DNA of 64,000 nucleotides from Rhizorhabdus phycosphaerae (GTDB taxonomy: Bacteria > Pseudomonadota > Alphaproteobacteria > Sphingomonadales > Sphingomonadaceae): NCBI RefSeq assembly GCF_011044255.1, contig NZ_CP049107.1, positions 2,071,501 through 2,135,500 of the forward strand, in the 5' to 3' direction. Positions 26,582-35,525 of the stretch are shown here, one piece after another. The notes under the pieces are model-generated. The model did no database searches. It was not told the DNA's origin and saw only the letters and a list, made by a program, of their open reading frames with translations. Numbering within the stretch: position 1 is the first letter of the stretch; each line of letters opens with the position of its first letter. The translations under genes and the position numbers were made by a program.

Positions 26582-27577
26582 ATGACGATCGCCCTCACGT
26601 CCGCCCTCGCCTCCTCGTTCGCCACGATGACGCTCGGCCATCTCGGCCGACAATGGCCGTACAAGCTCGACCATGTGATGGCCTGCCCCGAAGACGTTCG
26701 CGCGCCGATTGATCTCCATCCGATCTTTCACGGCAGTTTCGACTGGCACAGCTGTGTCCATGGCTGGTGGCAGGTGATGCGGCTGCTGCGCCGTTTCCCG
26801 GGCCTGCCGCAGGCCGAGGCCATCCGCACGCGTGCCGATACCATGCTGGTGCCGGACAAGGTGGCGGGCGAACTCGCCTATCTCGCACGCCCGGCCTCGG
26901 GCGGTTTCGAGCGCCCCTATGGCTGGGGCTGGCTGCTCGCGCTGCACGATGAGCTGGACCACCATGAAGAGGATCGCTGGGCTGCGGCGCTCGCCCCGCT
27001 GGCGAATGCGTTCGCCGCGCGCTTTGCGGCCTATCTCCCCAAACTCAGCTATCCGATCCGGGTCGGCACCCATTTCAACAGCAGCTTCGCCCTCATCCAC
27101 GCGCATCGCTGGGCGCGACGCCACGACCCGGCTCTGAGCGCGCTCATCCAGACCCGCGCGCTCGACTGGTTCGGCGAGGATCGCGGATGCCAGGCGTGGG
27201 AGCCGGGCGGCGACGAATTCCTGTCCCCTGCGCTCAGCGAAGCGCATCTGATGCGCGAGATTCTGTCCCCGGACCGTTTCCGCGACTGGTTCGACGCCTT
27301 CCTGCCTGTGGTCCCGGAGACATTGCTCACCCCTGCTTTTGTTTCCGATCGTAGCGACGGCAAGATCGCCCATCTCGACGGGCTCAACCTCAGCCGCGCG
27401 TGGAACTGGCGCGCCATCGCGTCGGCTCTGGCGCCCGACCACCCGGTTCGTGCGCTCGCCGACAGGGCAGCGGAGCGCCATATCGCGGCGGCGCTGCCCC
27501 ATCTGGGCGACGATTATATGGGCGAGCATTGGCTGGCGAGTTTTGCCCTGCTCGCGCTCGACGATCTGCCGGACTAG
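26582..27577 (+). CDS. DUF2891-family protein
   Basis: 331 residues, cytoplasmic by lack of a signal. DUF2891 proteins have an all-helical toroid-like look with conserved His and Trp: HPIFHGSFDWHSCVHGWW, THFNSSFAL, WEPGGDEFLSPALSEA, and GEHWLASFALLAL at the end. Function unknown. They recur next to DUF969/DUF979 genes, as here (20 nt after DUF979), so this is probably a catalytic or binding step in the same 5-oxoproline pathway. The polar motifs (H-x-x-F-H, D-W-H-S-x-x-H) would suit an active site. Confidence 0.83.
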   Translation: MTIALTSALASSFATMTLGHLGRQWPYKLDHVMACPEDVRAPIDLHPIFHGSFDWHSCVHGWWQVMRLLRRFPGLPQAEAIRTRADTMLVPDKVAGELAYLARPASGGFERPYGWGWLLALHDELDHHEEDRWAAALAPLANAFAARFAAYLPKLSYPIRVGTHFNSSFALIHAHRWARRHDPALSALIQTRALDWFGEDRGCQAWEPGGDEFLSPALSEAHLMREILSPDRFRDWFDAFLPVVPETLLTPAFVSDRSDGKIAHLDGLNLSRAWNWRAIASALAPDHPVRALADRAAERHIAAALPHLGDDYMGEHWLASFALLALDDLPD

Positions 27578-27657
27578 GGCGGCAAGGCTCGATCTTGTTT
27601 CAATTCCGGGCGCGGCGCGGCTAGAGACTCGCCTGCCCGATCAGAGGAGACGCGCCC

Positions 27658-28092
27658 ATGACCGCCCTGCAGGACCTGCGCTTCGAGCAGTTCCCGTTCC
27701 GCACCTTCGACAAGCTGCGCTATTCCGACACCGATCGGCAGGGCCATGTGAACAACGCCGTCTTCTCGACCTTTCTCGAGACCGGGCGGGTCGAGTTTCT
27801 TTACGACGCGGTGCGCCCGCTGCTGGCGGTGCAGGCCGCCTTCGTCATCGCCAATTTGAACCTTCAATTCGTCTCCGAGATACGCTGGCCGGGGCAGGTC
27901 GACATCGGCACGGCCGTGCTGCGTGTCGGCACCAGCTCGCTCGGCCTCTATCAGGGCCTCTTCCAGGACGGCCGCCGGGTAGCGTCGGCAGAGACCGTCA
28001 TCGTGCAGATGGACGAGCAGACTCGCAAATCCTGCCCGCTGTCGCAGGAAGCCCGCGATTTTCTGTCACGTCACCTGATCACGGCGGACTGA
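27658..28092 (+). CDS. Hotdog-fold acyl-CoA thioesterase
   Basis: 144 residues, one hotdog domain of the 4-hydroxybenzoyl-CoA thioesterase/YbgC type. The catalytic motif YSDTDRQGHVNNAVF is intact, with Asp in the position of the nucleophile or base. Hydrolyses an acyl-CoA; chain preference is not readable. An AGAGGAG ribosome site precedes the ATG. The gene is separate from the oxoproline operon by 80 bp and converges on the hydrolase gene 7 nt downstream. Confidence 0.9.
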   Translation: MTALQDLRFEQFPFRTFDKLRYSDTDRQGHVNNAVFSTFLETGRVEFLYDAVRPLLAVQAAFVIANLNLQFVSEIRWPGQVDIGTAVLRVGTSSLGLYQGLFQDGRRVASAETVIVQMDEQTRKSCPLSQEARDFLSRHLITAD

Positions 28093-28099
28093 GCGCGGT

Positions 28100-28966
28100 T
28101 CAGCCAAGAAAGTCGCGCAGCTGCGCGATGAAATCCGCGCGCCGGTCATGGTGGACCCAGTGGCCGGCATCGGCGAACAGTTCGACCCGCGCATCGCGGA
28201 AATGCGACGCGCGACCGTCGACCGCCGGGTTGGACGCCCAGCTGTCGGCGCCATAGACGAGCAGCACCGGGCAGGCGATCGCCGCCCACATCAGCTCCTT
28301 GGTCGCATGCGGGATGTCGACGCCATTGGGCGGGAACAGCGCCGGGTCATGCTTGAGCCGCACAGTGCCGTCGGGATTGTCGCGCGCCGCGTGCAGCGCG
28401 AGATGCTCGACCGTCTCCGCCGTCAGGCGCGGATCGATCTGGCGCATCCGCTCGAACAAAGCGGCGCGGTCGGGATAATCGCGCGGGCGGCGGGCGAGAT
28501 GGCGCGCTCGCTCCTCAAGATAGTTGCGCAGCAGCGCCAGTTGGTCCTCGGCGGCACGGCGGGCGACGACCTCGGGCGAGTCGCCCAGTCCCTCGATATT
28601 GACGAGGCGCGTGACGCGATCGGGATAGAGGCCCGCGAAACGCGTGACGATGTTACCGCCGAGCGAGTGGCCGACCATCGCGCAGGGCGGCAGGTCGAGC
28701 AGGCGGACGATCGCAGCGAAATCCTCGAGATAGGCGAAGAGATCATAGCCCCCGTCGCGCGACCATTCGCTGTCGCCATGCCCACGCAGGTCGGGGACGA
28801 TGACGCGGTGGCTGCCGGCAAAGGCCTGCGCCACCCAGTCCCAGCTGCGGGCATGGTCTCGCCCGCCATGCTGGAGGATCAGCGGTGGGGCCGCAGGATC
28901 GCCCCATTCGACGATGTTGAGCCGGATGCGGGGGGCGTCGATCTGATAGCTGCGCGGTTCGGACAT
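28100..28966 (-). CDS. Alpha/beta-fold hydrolase
   Basis: 288 residues. Classic alpha/beta hydrolase order: LILQHGGRDHARSWD (oxyanion region), nucleophile elbow GHSLGG, Asp in LLVYGADSW and His in FADAGHWVHHD. No signal peptide, so cytosolic. Substrate unknown; ester, lactone or epoxide are all possible. It converges with the thioesterase and lies divergent from the transporter gene at 29083. Confidence 0.9.
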   Translation of the reverse strand: MSEPRSYQIDAPRIRLNIVEWGDPAAPPLILQHGGRDHARSWDWVAQAFAGSHRVIVPDLRGHGDSEWSRDGGYDLFAYLEDFAAIVRLLDLPPCAMVGHSLGGNIVTRFAGLYPDRVTRLVNIEGLGDSPEVVARRAAEDQLALLRNYLEERARHLARRPRDYPDRAALFERMRQIDPRLTAETVEHLALHAARDNPDGTVRLKHDPALFPPNGVDIPHATKELMWAAIACPVLLVYGADSWASNPAVDGRASHFRDARVELFADAGHWVHHDRRADFIAQLRDFLG

Positions 28967-29082
28967 GACGCCGCGATAAGCCCTGCCGCGCGCCAGACCA
29001 AGCCCCGCGACGGCCGCCCGACCGCAATCCCGTCAGGGATCGCGGGTTGACGCCATCGGGCCGCCCCGACATTCCCCACCCG

Positions 29083-30072
29083 ATGCGCCTCCTCCTTCGC
29101 CCGCTCAAGGGGCTCGACCCCTTTCTCGTCCTGCTGACACTGGTCGTCCTGCTCGCCTCGCTGCTGCCGGCGCGGGGACAGGCTGTCATCTGGTTCGAGG
29201 GCGCGACCGATGTCGCGATCGTGCTGCTCTTCTTCCTGCACGGTGCTAAGCTGTCGCGCGAGGCGATCCTGGCGGGGATCGGCAACTGGCGGCTGCACCT
29301 GCTCGTGCTCGCTTCCTCCTTCCTGCTCTTCCCGCTGCTGGGCTGGACGCTGGCGCAGAGCGCGACGGCGATCACCACACCCGAGATCGTCTCAGGCCTG
29401 CTGTTCCTGTCCCTGCTCCCGTCGACCGTGCAGTCCTCGATCGCCTTCACGGCGATGGCCAGGGGCAACGTCCCCGCCGCCGTCTGCAGCGCCTCGCTGT
29501 CGAACATCGTCGGAATCGTGCTGACCCCGGTGCTCGTCGGCCTGCTGATCCATGTGCCGGGACAGGCGCCGGGCATTTCGACCGACGCAATCCTCTCGAT
29601 CATGCTCCAGCTGTTGCTGCCCTTCGTCGCCGGGCATCTCTCCCGCCCGCTGATCGGCGGCTTCGTCGCGCGGCACCGCGCGATCCTGTCCCAAGTCGAC
29701 CGCTCGTCGATCCTGCTGGTCGTCTATACCGCCTTCAGCGCGGCGGTGGTCGGCGGCATCTGGCAGCGGACCGAAGCCGCCGACCTGCTCGCCATTCTGC
29801 TGCTCAGCGCGGTTCTGCTCGCCATGGTGATGGGCGCCAACCTGTTCGTCGCCCGGCGGATCGGCCTGCCGCGCGGGGACGAGATCGTGCTGCTGTTCTG
29901 CGGCTCGAAGAAGAGCCTCGTCTCGGGCGTGCCGATGGCGGGGGCCATCTTCGCGCCGGTCCAGGTCGGGATCATCATCCTGCCGCTGATGATCTTCCAC
30001 CAGCTCCAGCTGTTCGTCTGCGCGGTGGCCGCCGGCCGCTACGCCCGCGCAACGGCGGGCGAGGCGGCCTGA
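29083..30072 (+). CDS. Bile acid:sodium symporter-family transporter (SLC10A7/YfeH-like)
   Basis: About 329 residues with nine to ten membrane segments. Seen: LFFLHGAKLSREAI, LLFLSLLPSTVQSSIAFTAM and LLFCGSKKSLVSGVPMAGAI, motifs of the YfeH/SLC10A7 branch of BASS transporters rather than true bile-acid carriers. Predicted inner-membrane secondary transporter; substrate unknown. Start set at ATG 29083; a TTG at 29047 is in frame. It lies 74 bp before the purine permease gene and might share its message. Confidence 0.87.
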   Translation: MRLLLRPLKGLDPFLVLLTLVVLLASLLPARGQAVIWFEGATDVAIVLLFFLHGAKLSREAILAGIGNWRLHLLVLASSFLLFPLLGWTLAQSATAITTPEIVSGLLFLSLLPSTVQSSIAFTAMARGNVPAAVCSASLSNIVGIVLTPVLVGLLIHVPGQAPGISTDAILSIMLQLLLPFVAGHLSRPLIGGFVARHRAILSQVDRSSILLVVYTAFSAAVVGGIWQRTEAADLLAILLLSAVLLAMVMGANLFVARRIGLPRGDEIVLLFCGSKKSLVSGVPMAGAIFAPVQVGIIILPLMIFHQLQLFVCAVAAGRYARATAGEAA

Positions 30073-30146
30073 AGCGCCATTGCGCGTCCCTGCCGCACTG
30101 CTAGGATCGCGGCGGAGAGGATCATCCAGCGACCGGGGGACCGCCT

Positions 30147-31472
30147 TTGCCTCTTCTACGCGAACGCCTCGACCGCCATTTCCGGCTGTCCGAGCGCGGA
30201 ACGACCGTCCGTACCGAGATATTGGCGGGTGCGACGACCTTCCTGACCATGGCCTATATCATCCTGGTCAACCCGGCGATCCTGGGCCAGGCCGGCATGC
30301 CCGTCGCAGCGGTAGCGGCAGCCACCTGCCTCGCGGCGGCGTTTGCCAGCGTGCTGATGGGGCTGGTTGCGAACGTCCCGCTGGCGCTGGCGCCGGGGAT
30401 GGGCCTGAACGCCTATTTCAGCTTCACCGTCGTGCAGGGCATGGGTATTCCCTGGCCGGTGGCGCTTGCCTGCGTCTTCCTGTCGGGCGTCGTCTTCCTG
30501 CTGCTGACCCTGGGCGGCATTCGACAGCTTATCATCGAAACGATCCCGCTCCATTTGTTCGCGGCTGTCGGCGGGGGCATCGGCCTATTCATCGGCTTCA
30601 TCGGCCTGAAGAATGCCGGCATTGTGGTGTCCAGTCCGGCGACCTCGGTCACGCTCGGCAAGTTGACCGAGCCGGGCGCGGCGCTGGCCCTGTTCGGGCT
30701 GCTGCTGATCGCCGCGCTCACCCTGTGGCGCGTCCGGGGCGCGATGTTGATCGGCATCGTCGTCACCACGCTGGCGGGCTGGGCGATGGGCGTCGTCAGC
30801 TTCGCCCCGCAACCTTATGATCTCGGTGCGATCGGCGACACCGCCTTTAAGCTCGACCTGCCCGGCCTGTTCGGCGGCCACGGCCTCGGGCTGCTAGAGA
30901 TCATCTTCGTCTTCCTGTTCGTCGACCTGTTCGACAATGTCGGCACGCTGGTGGCGGTAACGCGGCGAGCCGGGCTGATCGGCGAGGATGGCCGCATCCC
31001 GCGGCTCAATCGCATCCTGCTCGCCGACGCCACCGCGACGATGGTCGGGTCGGTCGCGGGCACCAGTACCGTCACCTCTTATGTCGAAAGCGCGGCGGGC
31101 GTGCAGGCGGGCGGGCGCACCGGCCTGACGGCGGTCGTCACCGGACTGCTGTTCCTGCTGGCGATGCTGGCGGCGCCTTATGCGCAGCTGATCCCTCTGG
31201 CCGCCACCGCCCCGGCACTGATCCTGGTCGGCGCGCTGATGATGGCTCCGCTGGCGGAGGTCCCCTGGGACGAGCCCGACATCGCCATCCCCGCCTTCCT
31301 GACCCTCGTCATGATCCCCTTGAGCTTCTCAATCGCCAATGGCCTCGCCTTCGGCATCACCGCCCATGCGCTGATGAAGATGCTCAAGGGCGAGGCGCGC
31401 TCGCGCGACTGGCTGCTGTTCCTGCTCGCCGGACTGTTCGTGATCCGCTTCATCTGGCTGGCGGCGGGCTGA
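30147..31472 (+). CDS. NCS2-family purine permease (AzgA-like)
   Basis: 441 residues, about 12 membrane segments. Nucleobase:cation symporter-2 of the adenine/guanine/hypoxanthine branch. Seen: the N-terminal ERGTTVRTEILAGATTFLTM signature, NPAILGQAGMP, LAPGMGLNAYFSF, and FLFVDLFDNVGTLVAVTRRAG. TTG start at 30147 is supported by CGGGGGA about 7 nt upstream; the next ATG would remove the signature. It is first of a three-gene purine salvage operon with adenine deaminase and a phosphoribosyltransferase. Confidence 0.93.
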   Translation: MPLLRERLDRHFRLSERGTTVRTEILAGATTFLTMAYIILVNPAILGQAGMPVAAVAAATCLAAAFASVLMGLVANVPLALAPGMGLNAYFSFTVVQGMGIPWPVALACVFLSGVVFLLLTLGGIRQLIIETIPLHLFAAVGGGIGLFIGFIGLKNAGIVVSSPATSVTLGKLTEPGAALALFGLLLIAALTLWRVRGAMLIGIVVTTLAGWAMGVVSFAPQPYDLGAIGDTAFKLDLPGLFGGHGLGLLEIIFVFLFVDLFDNVGTLVAVTRRAGLIGEDGRIPRLNRILLADATATMVGSVAGTSTVTSYVESAAGVQAGGRTGLTAVVTGLLFLLAMLAAPYAQLIPLAATAPALILVGALMMAPLAEVPWDEPDIAIPAFLTLVMIPLSFSIANGLAFGITAHALMKMLKGEARSRDWLLFLLAGLFVIRFIWLAAG

Positions 31473-31494
31473 TCATCGTGTACTGCTGTCGCCC

Positions 31495-32511
31495 ATGACC
31501 GATCTCGACTCCTTCGTCACCGGCCTGCCCAAGGCCGAGCTCCACCTGCACATCGAGGGCAGCCTGGAGCCCGAGCAGATGTTCTCGCTGGCGCGGCGCA
31601 ACCGCATCGCCATCCCGTTCAAGAACGTCGAGGAACTGCGCGGCGCCTATAGCTTCTCGCGCCTGCAGGACTTTCTCGACATCTATTATCAGGGTGCCGA
31701 TGTGCTGCGCACCGAGGAGGATTTCCGCGACCTCGCCCTCGCCTATTTCGACCGCGCAGCGGCCGACAATGTCCGCCATGCCGAGATATTCTTCGATCCG
31801 CAGACGCACACCGATCGCGGCATCCCCTTCGGCGTCGTCGCCGACGGCCTGCTCGCCGGCATGGAAGAGGCCGAGCGCCGCCATGGGCTGACCAGCAAGC
31901 TGATCCTCTGCTTCCTGCGCCATCTGGACGAGGAGGCTGCGCTGGCGACGCTCGCCGCCGCCGACCCATGGCTGGGCCGCATCGTTGGCGTGGGGCTGGA
32001 TTCGTCCGAAGTTGGCCATCCGCCGTCGAAATTCGCGCGCGTCTTCGCCCGGGCCGGGGAGATGGGCCTGCTCCGCGTCGCCCATGCCGGTGAGGAAGGC
32101 CCACCGACCTATGTCCACGAGGCGCTCGACATGCTCCATGTCGACCGACTCGACCATGGCAATCGTGCGCTGGAGGATGCGGACCTCGTAACCCGGCTTG
32201 CACGGTCGGCGATGACGCTCACGGTCTGCCCGCTGTCGAACCTCAAGCTGTGCGTGGTCGACGACATCGCCGCCCATCCGATCGAGGCGATGCTCCGTCT
32301 GGGCATCAGGGCCACGATCAACTCGGACGATCCGGCCTATTTCGGCGGCTATGTGAACGACAATTTTCGCGCGCTGATTCCGGGCGGACGGCTGGATGCG
32401 CGCGATTTCGCGACACTCGCCCGCAACAGCTTCCTGGGGTCCTTCCTCGACGAGACCGCAATCACGCGCCACCTTGCCGAGCTCGACGCCTATATCGCTA
32501 CCGCCCTTTGA
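31495..32511 (+). CDS. Adenine deaminase (adenosine-deaminase fold)
   Basis: 338 residues. Removes the 6-amino group of adenine to give hypoxanthine. Zinc-site motifs in order: ELHLHIEGSLEPEQ, HAGEEGP, DHGN and the catalytic NSDDPAYFGGY. The IEGSLEPE form, rather than the LDGAL-like form of adenosine deaminases, marks the adenine branch (Aah1-like). The neighbouring base permease and phosphoribosyltransferase agree. It starts 22 nt after the permease. Confidence 0.9.
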   Translation: MTDLDSFVTGLPKAELHLHIEGSLEPEQMFSLARRNRIAIPFKNVEELRGAYSFSRLQDFLDIYYQGADVLRTEEDFRDLALAYFDRAAADNVRHAEIFFDPQTHTDRGIPFGVVADGLLAGMEEAERRHGLTSKLILCFLRHLDEEAALATLAAADPWLGRIVGVGLDSSEVGHPPSKFARVFARAGEMGLLRVAHAGEEGPPTYVHEALDMLHVDRLDHGNRALEDADLVTRLARSAMTLTVCPLSNLKLCVVDDIAAHPIEAMLRLGIRATINSDDPAYFGGYVNDNFRALIPGGRLDARDFATLARNSFLGSFLDETAITRHLAELDAYIATAL

Positions 32512-32524
32512 ACCGAGGACCCCG

Positions 32525-33037
32525 ATGCCGACCCTGACCCCCGTCGACCAGCCCGAGTTCCTGACCGCGGTCCATTATGTCGCCGCGCGGATCCGCGAGA
32601 GCGGCTGGCAGCCCGACTTCATCATCGGCGTCGGTCGCGGCGGCCTGACCCCCGCCGTCTATCTGAGCCACGCGACCGGCATTCCGATGCTGTCGGTGGA
32701 CCACAGCTCGCAGCTGCCCGATTTTTCCGCCGAACTGCTGGTCAAGCTCGCCGCGCGCAGCGCGACCGACCGGCTGCTGTTCGTCGACGACATCAACGAC
32801 AGCGGGTCGACCATCACCCATATTCGCGCGGCGGTTACGGTGGCGGGCGGCACGCTGGACAATGTCCGCTTCGCGACGCTGATCGACAATATCGTCTCGA
32901 CCGAGCGGGTCGACTATCGCTTCCGCACCATCGACCGGACGGTGAACAAGGACTGGTTCGTCTTCCCCTGGGAACAGATGTCCCCGGTCGACAAGGTGCT
33001 CGAGGATTCCGAGGTCGTGCCCCACCGGCTGGCCTGA
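32525..33037 (+). CDS. Purine phosphoribosyltransferase (xanthine/hypoxanthine type)
   Basis: 170 residues. Converts a free purine and PRPP to the nucleotide. Seen: GVGRGGLTPAVYLSH, the PRPP-binding loop LLFVDDINDSGST, and DWFVFPWEQ near the C-terminus, a layout shared with guanine/xanthine/hypoxanthine transferases. It starts 13 nt after the deaminase gene and would take its hypoxanthine product to IMP. Base preference is inferred from context. Confidence 0.9.
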   Translation: MPTLTPVDQPEFLTAVHYVAARIRESGWQPDFIIGVGRGGLTPAVYLSHATGIPMLSVDHSSQLPDFSAELLVKLAARSATDRLLFVDDINDSGSTITHIRAAVTVAGGTLDNVRFATLIDNIVSTERVDYRFRTIDRTVNKDWFVFPWEQMSPVDKVLEDSEVVPHRLA

Positions 33038-33054
33038 TCGAGCCTCGCTGATAC

Positions 33055-34656
33055 TCAGCCGGGGTCGATCGGCCCGGCGGGAAGCTGCAACCGACGCCCG
33101 ATCCCGATTGCGTCCAGAAACGCCTCGTCATGGCTGACCACGAGAAGCGCCCCGTCATAGGCTGAGAGCCCCGCCTCGACCGCCTCGATCGCCTCCAGAT
33201 CGAGATGGTTTGTCGGCTCGTCGAGCAACAGCAGGGGTGGCGGACTGCCCCCGCCCAACACACAGGCCAGCCCGGCCCGAAGCATCTGCCCGCCGCTGAG
33301 CGTCCCTACCACCTGATCCGCCGCCTCGGCGCGGAAGCGGAACCGCGCCAGCGCGGCCCGGCAGGCATTGGCCGTGGCGTCGGGATGACGCCGCGCGAAA
33401 TTGTCCGCGATCGACAGAGTGCGGTCGAGCAGCGACACCTGCTGGTCGAGCAGCACCGCCCCGAGCGGAGCGCGCACGCTTCCACCCAGTGGCGTCAATT
33501 GGCCCGCAAGCGTTGCGAGCAGCGTACTCTTGCCCGATCCATTGGCTCCGACGATCGCGATCCGCTCCGGTCCGCGCACTGCGAGGTCAAGCGGTGCGGC
33601 GAGCGGCACGGCCGGGTCGTGGCCGAAGACCAGCTCATCGAGCGCCAAGACCACGCGGTCGGGGGCCAGGCCGGTCGAGGGCAGCACGATGCGGATCGGT
33701 TCGACGACTTCCAGCCGCGCCCGGGCCTCTGACAGCGCTTCGCTCGCCTCGCCCCGCTGCCGTTCGGCATTGCGGACGTGCGCAGCCCCGCTTTCCTCGG
33801 CCTGCTGCCGCCGCTTGCCGAGCAGTATCTTCGGCATATCGCCGCGCCCCGCCTTGCGCCGCCCGCCGGCATCGCGCCGCGCCTGTCGCTCGCTGGCGAC
33901 CTGCGCCTTGCGCCCGACCTCGTCGGCGCGCCGCTCTGCGGTCGCGACATCGTGGCGGACGGCCTCAAGCTCAGCGCTCTTCTGGGCCCGATAGTCGGTC
34001 CAATCGCCGCCATAGCGGGCCGCGCCCAGGGTCGACAGTTCGACGATGGCATCCATCCGGTCGAGCAGTTCGCGGTCGTGACTGACGACGATCGCGCCAT
34101 TGCGCCAACGTGCGAGCAGGTCGATCACGGCCCGCCGCCCCTCGCGGTCGAGATTGTTGGTCGGTTCGTCGAACAACAGAAAGTCCGGATTGTCGAAGAC
34201 GGCGGCCGCAAGCGCCGCCCGCGTGCGCTGGCCGCCGGACAGCGATCCCAGCGGCGTATCGGCTGGGACCGCTACGCCCATGTCCGCCAGCGCCTGTTCC
34301 AGCCGGGTTTCAAGCGTCCAGTCGGCCCCGGCCATTTCATCGACCGACGCCTCGCCTGCCACGGCACGCGCGAGCAGGCGCAGCGCTTCCCGTCGCCCGA
34401 ACAGGTCGGCGACGGTAAGGCCCGGCGGGGGCTTGAGCAGCTGACGCAGAACGGCGATCTGGCCATCGACGACGACCTTGCCGGAACGGGGCGCAATCTC
34501 GCCCGCGATCAGCCGCAGCAAGGTGGATTTGCCGACGCCGTTACGACCGACGAGGCCACAGCGTTCGCGGCCGAAATGGAGATCGAGGCCGTCGAAAAGC
34601 GTCCGCCCGTCAGGGGTGGAGAAGGACAGCCGGGAGAGATGAATCGAGGAAGACAT
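33055..34656 (-). CDS. ABC-F family ATPase (ribosome-associated type)
   Basis: 533 residues with two ABC domains and no membrane region. Walker A motifs GRNGVGKST and GANGSGKST; signatures LSGGQRTR and LSGGQMLR; Walker B regions LLFDEPTNNLD and LLLDEPTNHLD. A charged linker separates the domains. ABC-F proteins act on the ribosome, aiding translation or protecting it from antibiotics. The immediate upstream DNA can fold into three nested stems ending at the start codon (separate entry), typical of ABC-F genes controlled by a leader. Which ABC-F subgroup it belongs to cannot be read without a tree. Confidence 0.93.
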   Translation of the reverse strand: MSSSIHLSRLSFSTPDGRTLFDGLDLHFGRERCGLVGRNGVGKSTLLRLIAGEIAPRSGKVVVDGQIAVLRQLLKPPPGLTVADLFGRREALRLLARAVAGEASVDEMAGADWTLETRLEQALADMGVAVPADTPLGSLSGGQRTRAALAAAVFDNPDFLLFDEPTNNLDREGRRAVIDLLARWRNGAIVVSHDRELLDRMDAIVELSTLGAARYGGDWTDYRAQKSAELEAVRHDVATAERRADEVGRKAQVASERQARRDAGGRRKAGRGDMPKILLGKRRQQAEESGAAHVRNAERQRGEASEALSEARARLEVVEPIRIVLPSTGLAPDRVVLALDELVFGHDPAVPLAAPLDLAVRGPERIAIVGANGSGKSTLLATLAGQLTPLGGSVRAPLGAVLLDQQVSLLDRTLSIADNFARRHPDATANACRAALARFRFRAEAADQVVGTLSGGQMLRAGLACVLGGGSPPPLLLLDEPTNHLDLEAIEAVEAGLSAYDGALLVVSHDEAFLDAIGIGRRLQLPAGPIDPG

Positions 34657-34712
34657 GATGAACGACCTTGCTGACGAAGCTTATGGGCTTTGCTGTCAGG
34701 GGGAGGTTCATC
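34657..34712 (-). promoter_or_regulatory. Nested-hairpin leader of the ABC-F gene
   Basis: On the minus strand GATGAAC (34712-34706) pairs with GTTCATC (34663-34657), CTGAC (34699-34695) with GTCAG (34675-34671), and AAGC (34690-34687) with GCTT (34680-34677), three nested stems around the loop CCATAA. The last base of the outer stem touches the ATG. The AAGG ribosome site is inside the fold, opposite CTCCCC. This could hold translation off until the ribosome or a signal disrupts it. Confidence 0.5.
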
Positions 34713-34828
34713 GCATCGGTCCTTCAATGGCGGCCAATCGGTCGCCGACCGACAGGGATATAGCTTCGGCGTCGCGATCTGCCAAATCGAGCGCTTCGGG
34801 CGGGTTCAAAGGGCGAGCCCATCTGGGC

Positions 34829-34840
34829 TACACTGGCGGC
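34829..34840 (+). promoter_or_regulatory. Possible -10 element giving a leaderless PPIase message
   Basis: TACACT at 34829-34834 lies 6 nt before the ATG at 34841, with a weak TTCAAA 18 bp farther upstream. Transcription from this -10 would begin at or beside the start codon. No Shine-Dalgarno-like run is present between. Confidence 0.3.
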
Positions 34841-35521
34841 ATGACGATGATCCGATTCGCCCTCTCCGCCCTGCTCTGTCTGTCGGCTATGCCGGCCGCC
34901 GCGCAGGAAACCCCTGCAGCCAAACCAGCGACGCCCGCCGCCGCCCCAGCACCGGCCCCGGCGCCCAAGCCGGCGACGGTGCAGGTCAGCATCCTGACCA
35001 GCAAGGGGCCGATCCTGCTCGAGCTGGAGAAGGAGCGCGCGCCGATCACCACCAACAATTTCCTGCGCTATGTGGACAGCAAGCGGTTCGACAATTCGAC
35101 CTTCTACCGCGCGGTCGCGGTGCCCGGCGCACCCGAGCTCGGCCTCGTCCAGGGCGGGATCAAGTTCGACCCGAAGAAGGTCTTCCCGACGATCGCGCAT
35201 GAGCCGACGACCAAGACCGGGCTCAAGCATGTCGACGGCACCATTTCGATGGGCCGCAACGCGCCGGGCACGGCGGCGGGCGACTTCTTCATCGTCGTCG
35301 GCGACATGAGCTATATGGACGCCAACCCCTCGGCGCCCGGCGACAATGTCGGCTATGCCGCCTTCGGCCATGTCCTCCAGGGCATGGAGGTGGTGAAGAA
35401 GATCCTCGCCGCCCCGCGCAGCCCCACGCTCGGCGAAGGGGTGATGAAGGGGCAGATGCTCGCCCCCGCGATCAAGATCATCAGCGTCCGGCGCGTCGCC
35501 GTCCCGCCCAAGGCGCCCTGA
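34841..35521 (+). CDS. Periplasmic cyclophilin-type peptidyl-prolyl isomerase
   Basis: 226 residues. Speeds proline isomerisation during folding of exported proteins. Seen: signal peptide (MIRFALSALLCLSAMPAAA), an Ala/Pro-rich spacer of about 25 residues, then a cyclophilin domain (about 50-220) with GPILLELEKERAPITTNNF, the active-site FYRAV, TISMGRN, DFFIVVGD and FGHVLQGMEVV. The Ala/Pro spacer may tether the domain to the membrane or wall if the signal is not cleaved. Divergent from the ABC-F gene and convergent with the MatB gene 4 nt downstream. Confidence 0.92.
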   Translation: MTMIRFALSALLCLSAMPAAAQETPAAKPATPAAAPAPAPAPKPATVQVSILTSKGPILLELEKERAPITTNNFLRYVDSKRFDNSTFYRAVAVPGAPELGLVQGGIKFDPKKVFPTIAHEPTTKTGLKHVDGTISMGRNAPGTAAGDFFIVVGDMSYMDANPSAPGDNVGYAAFGHVLQGMEVVKKILAAPRSPTLGEGVMKGQMLAPAIKIISVRRVAVPPKAP

Positions 35522-35525
35522 CGGA

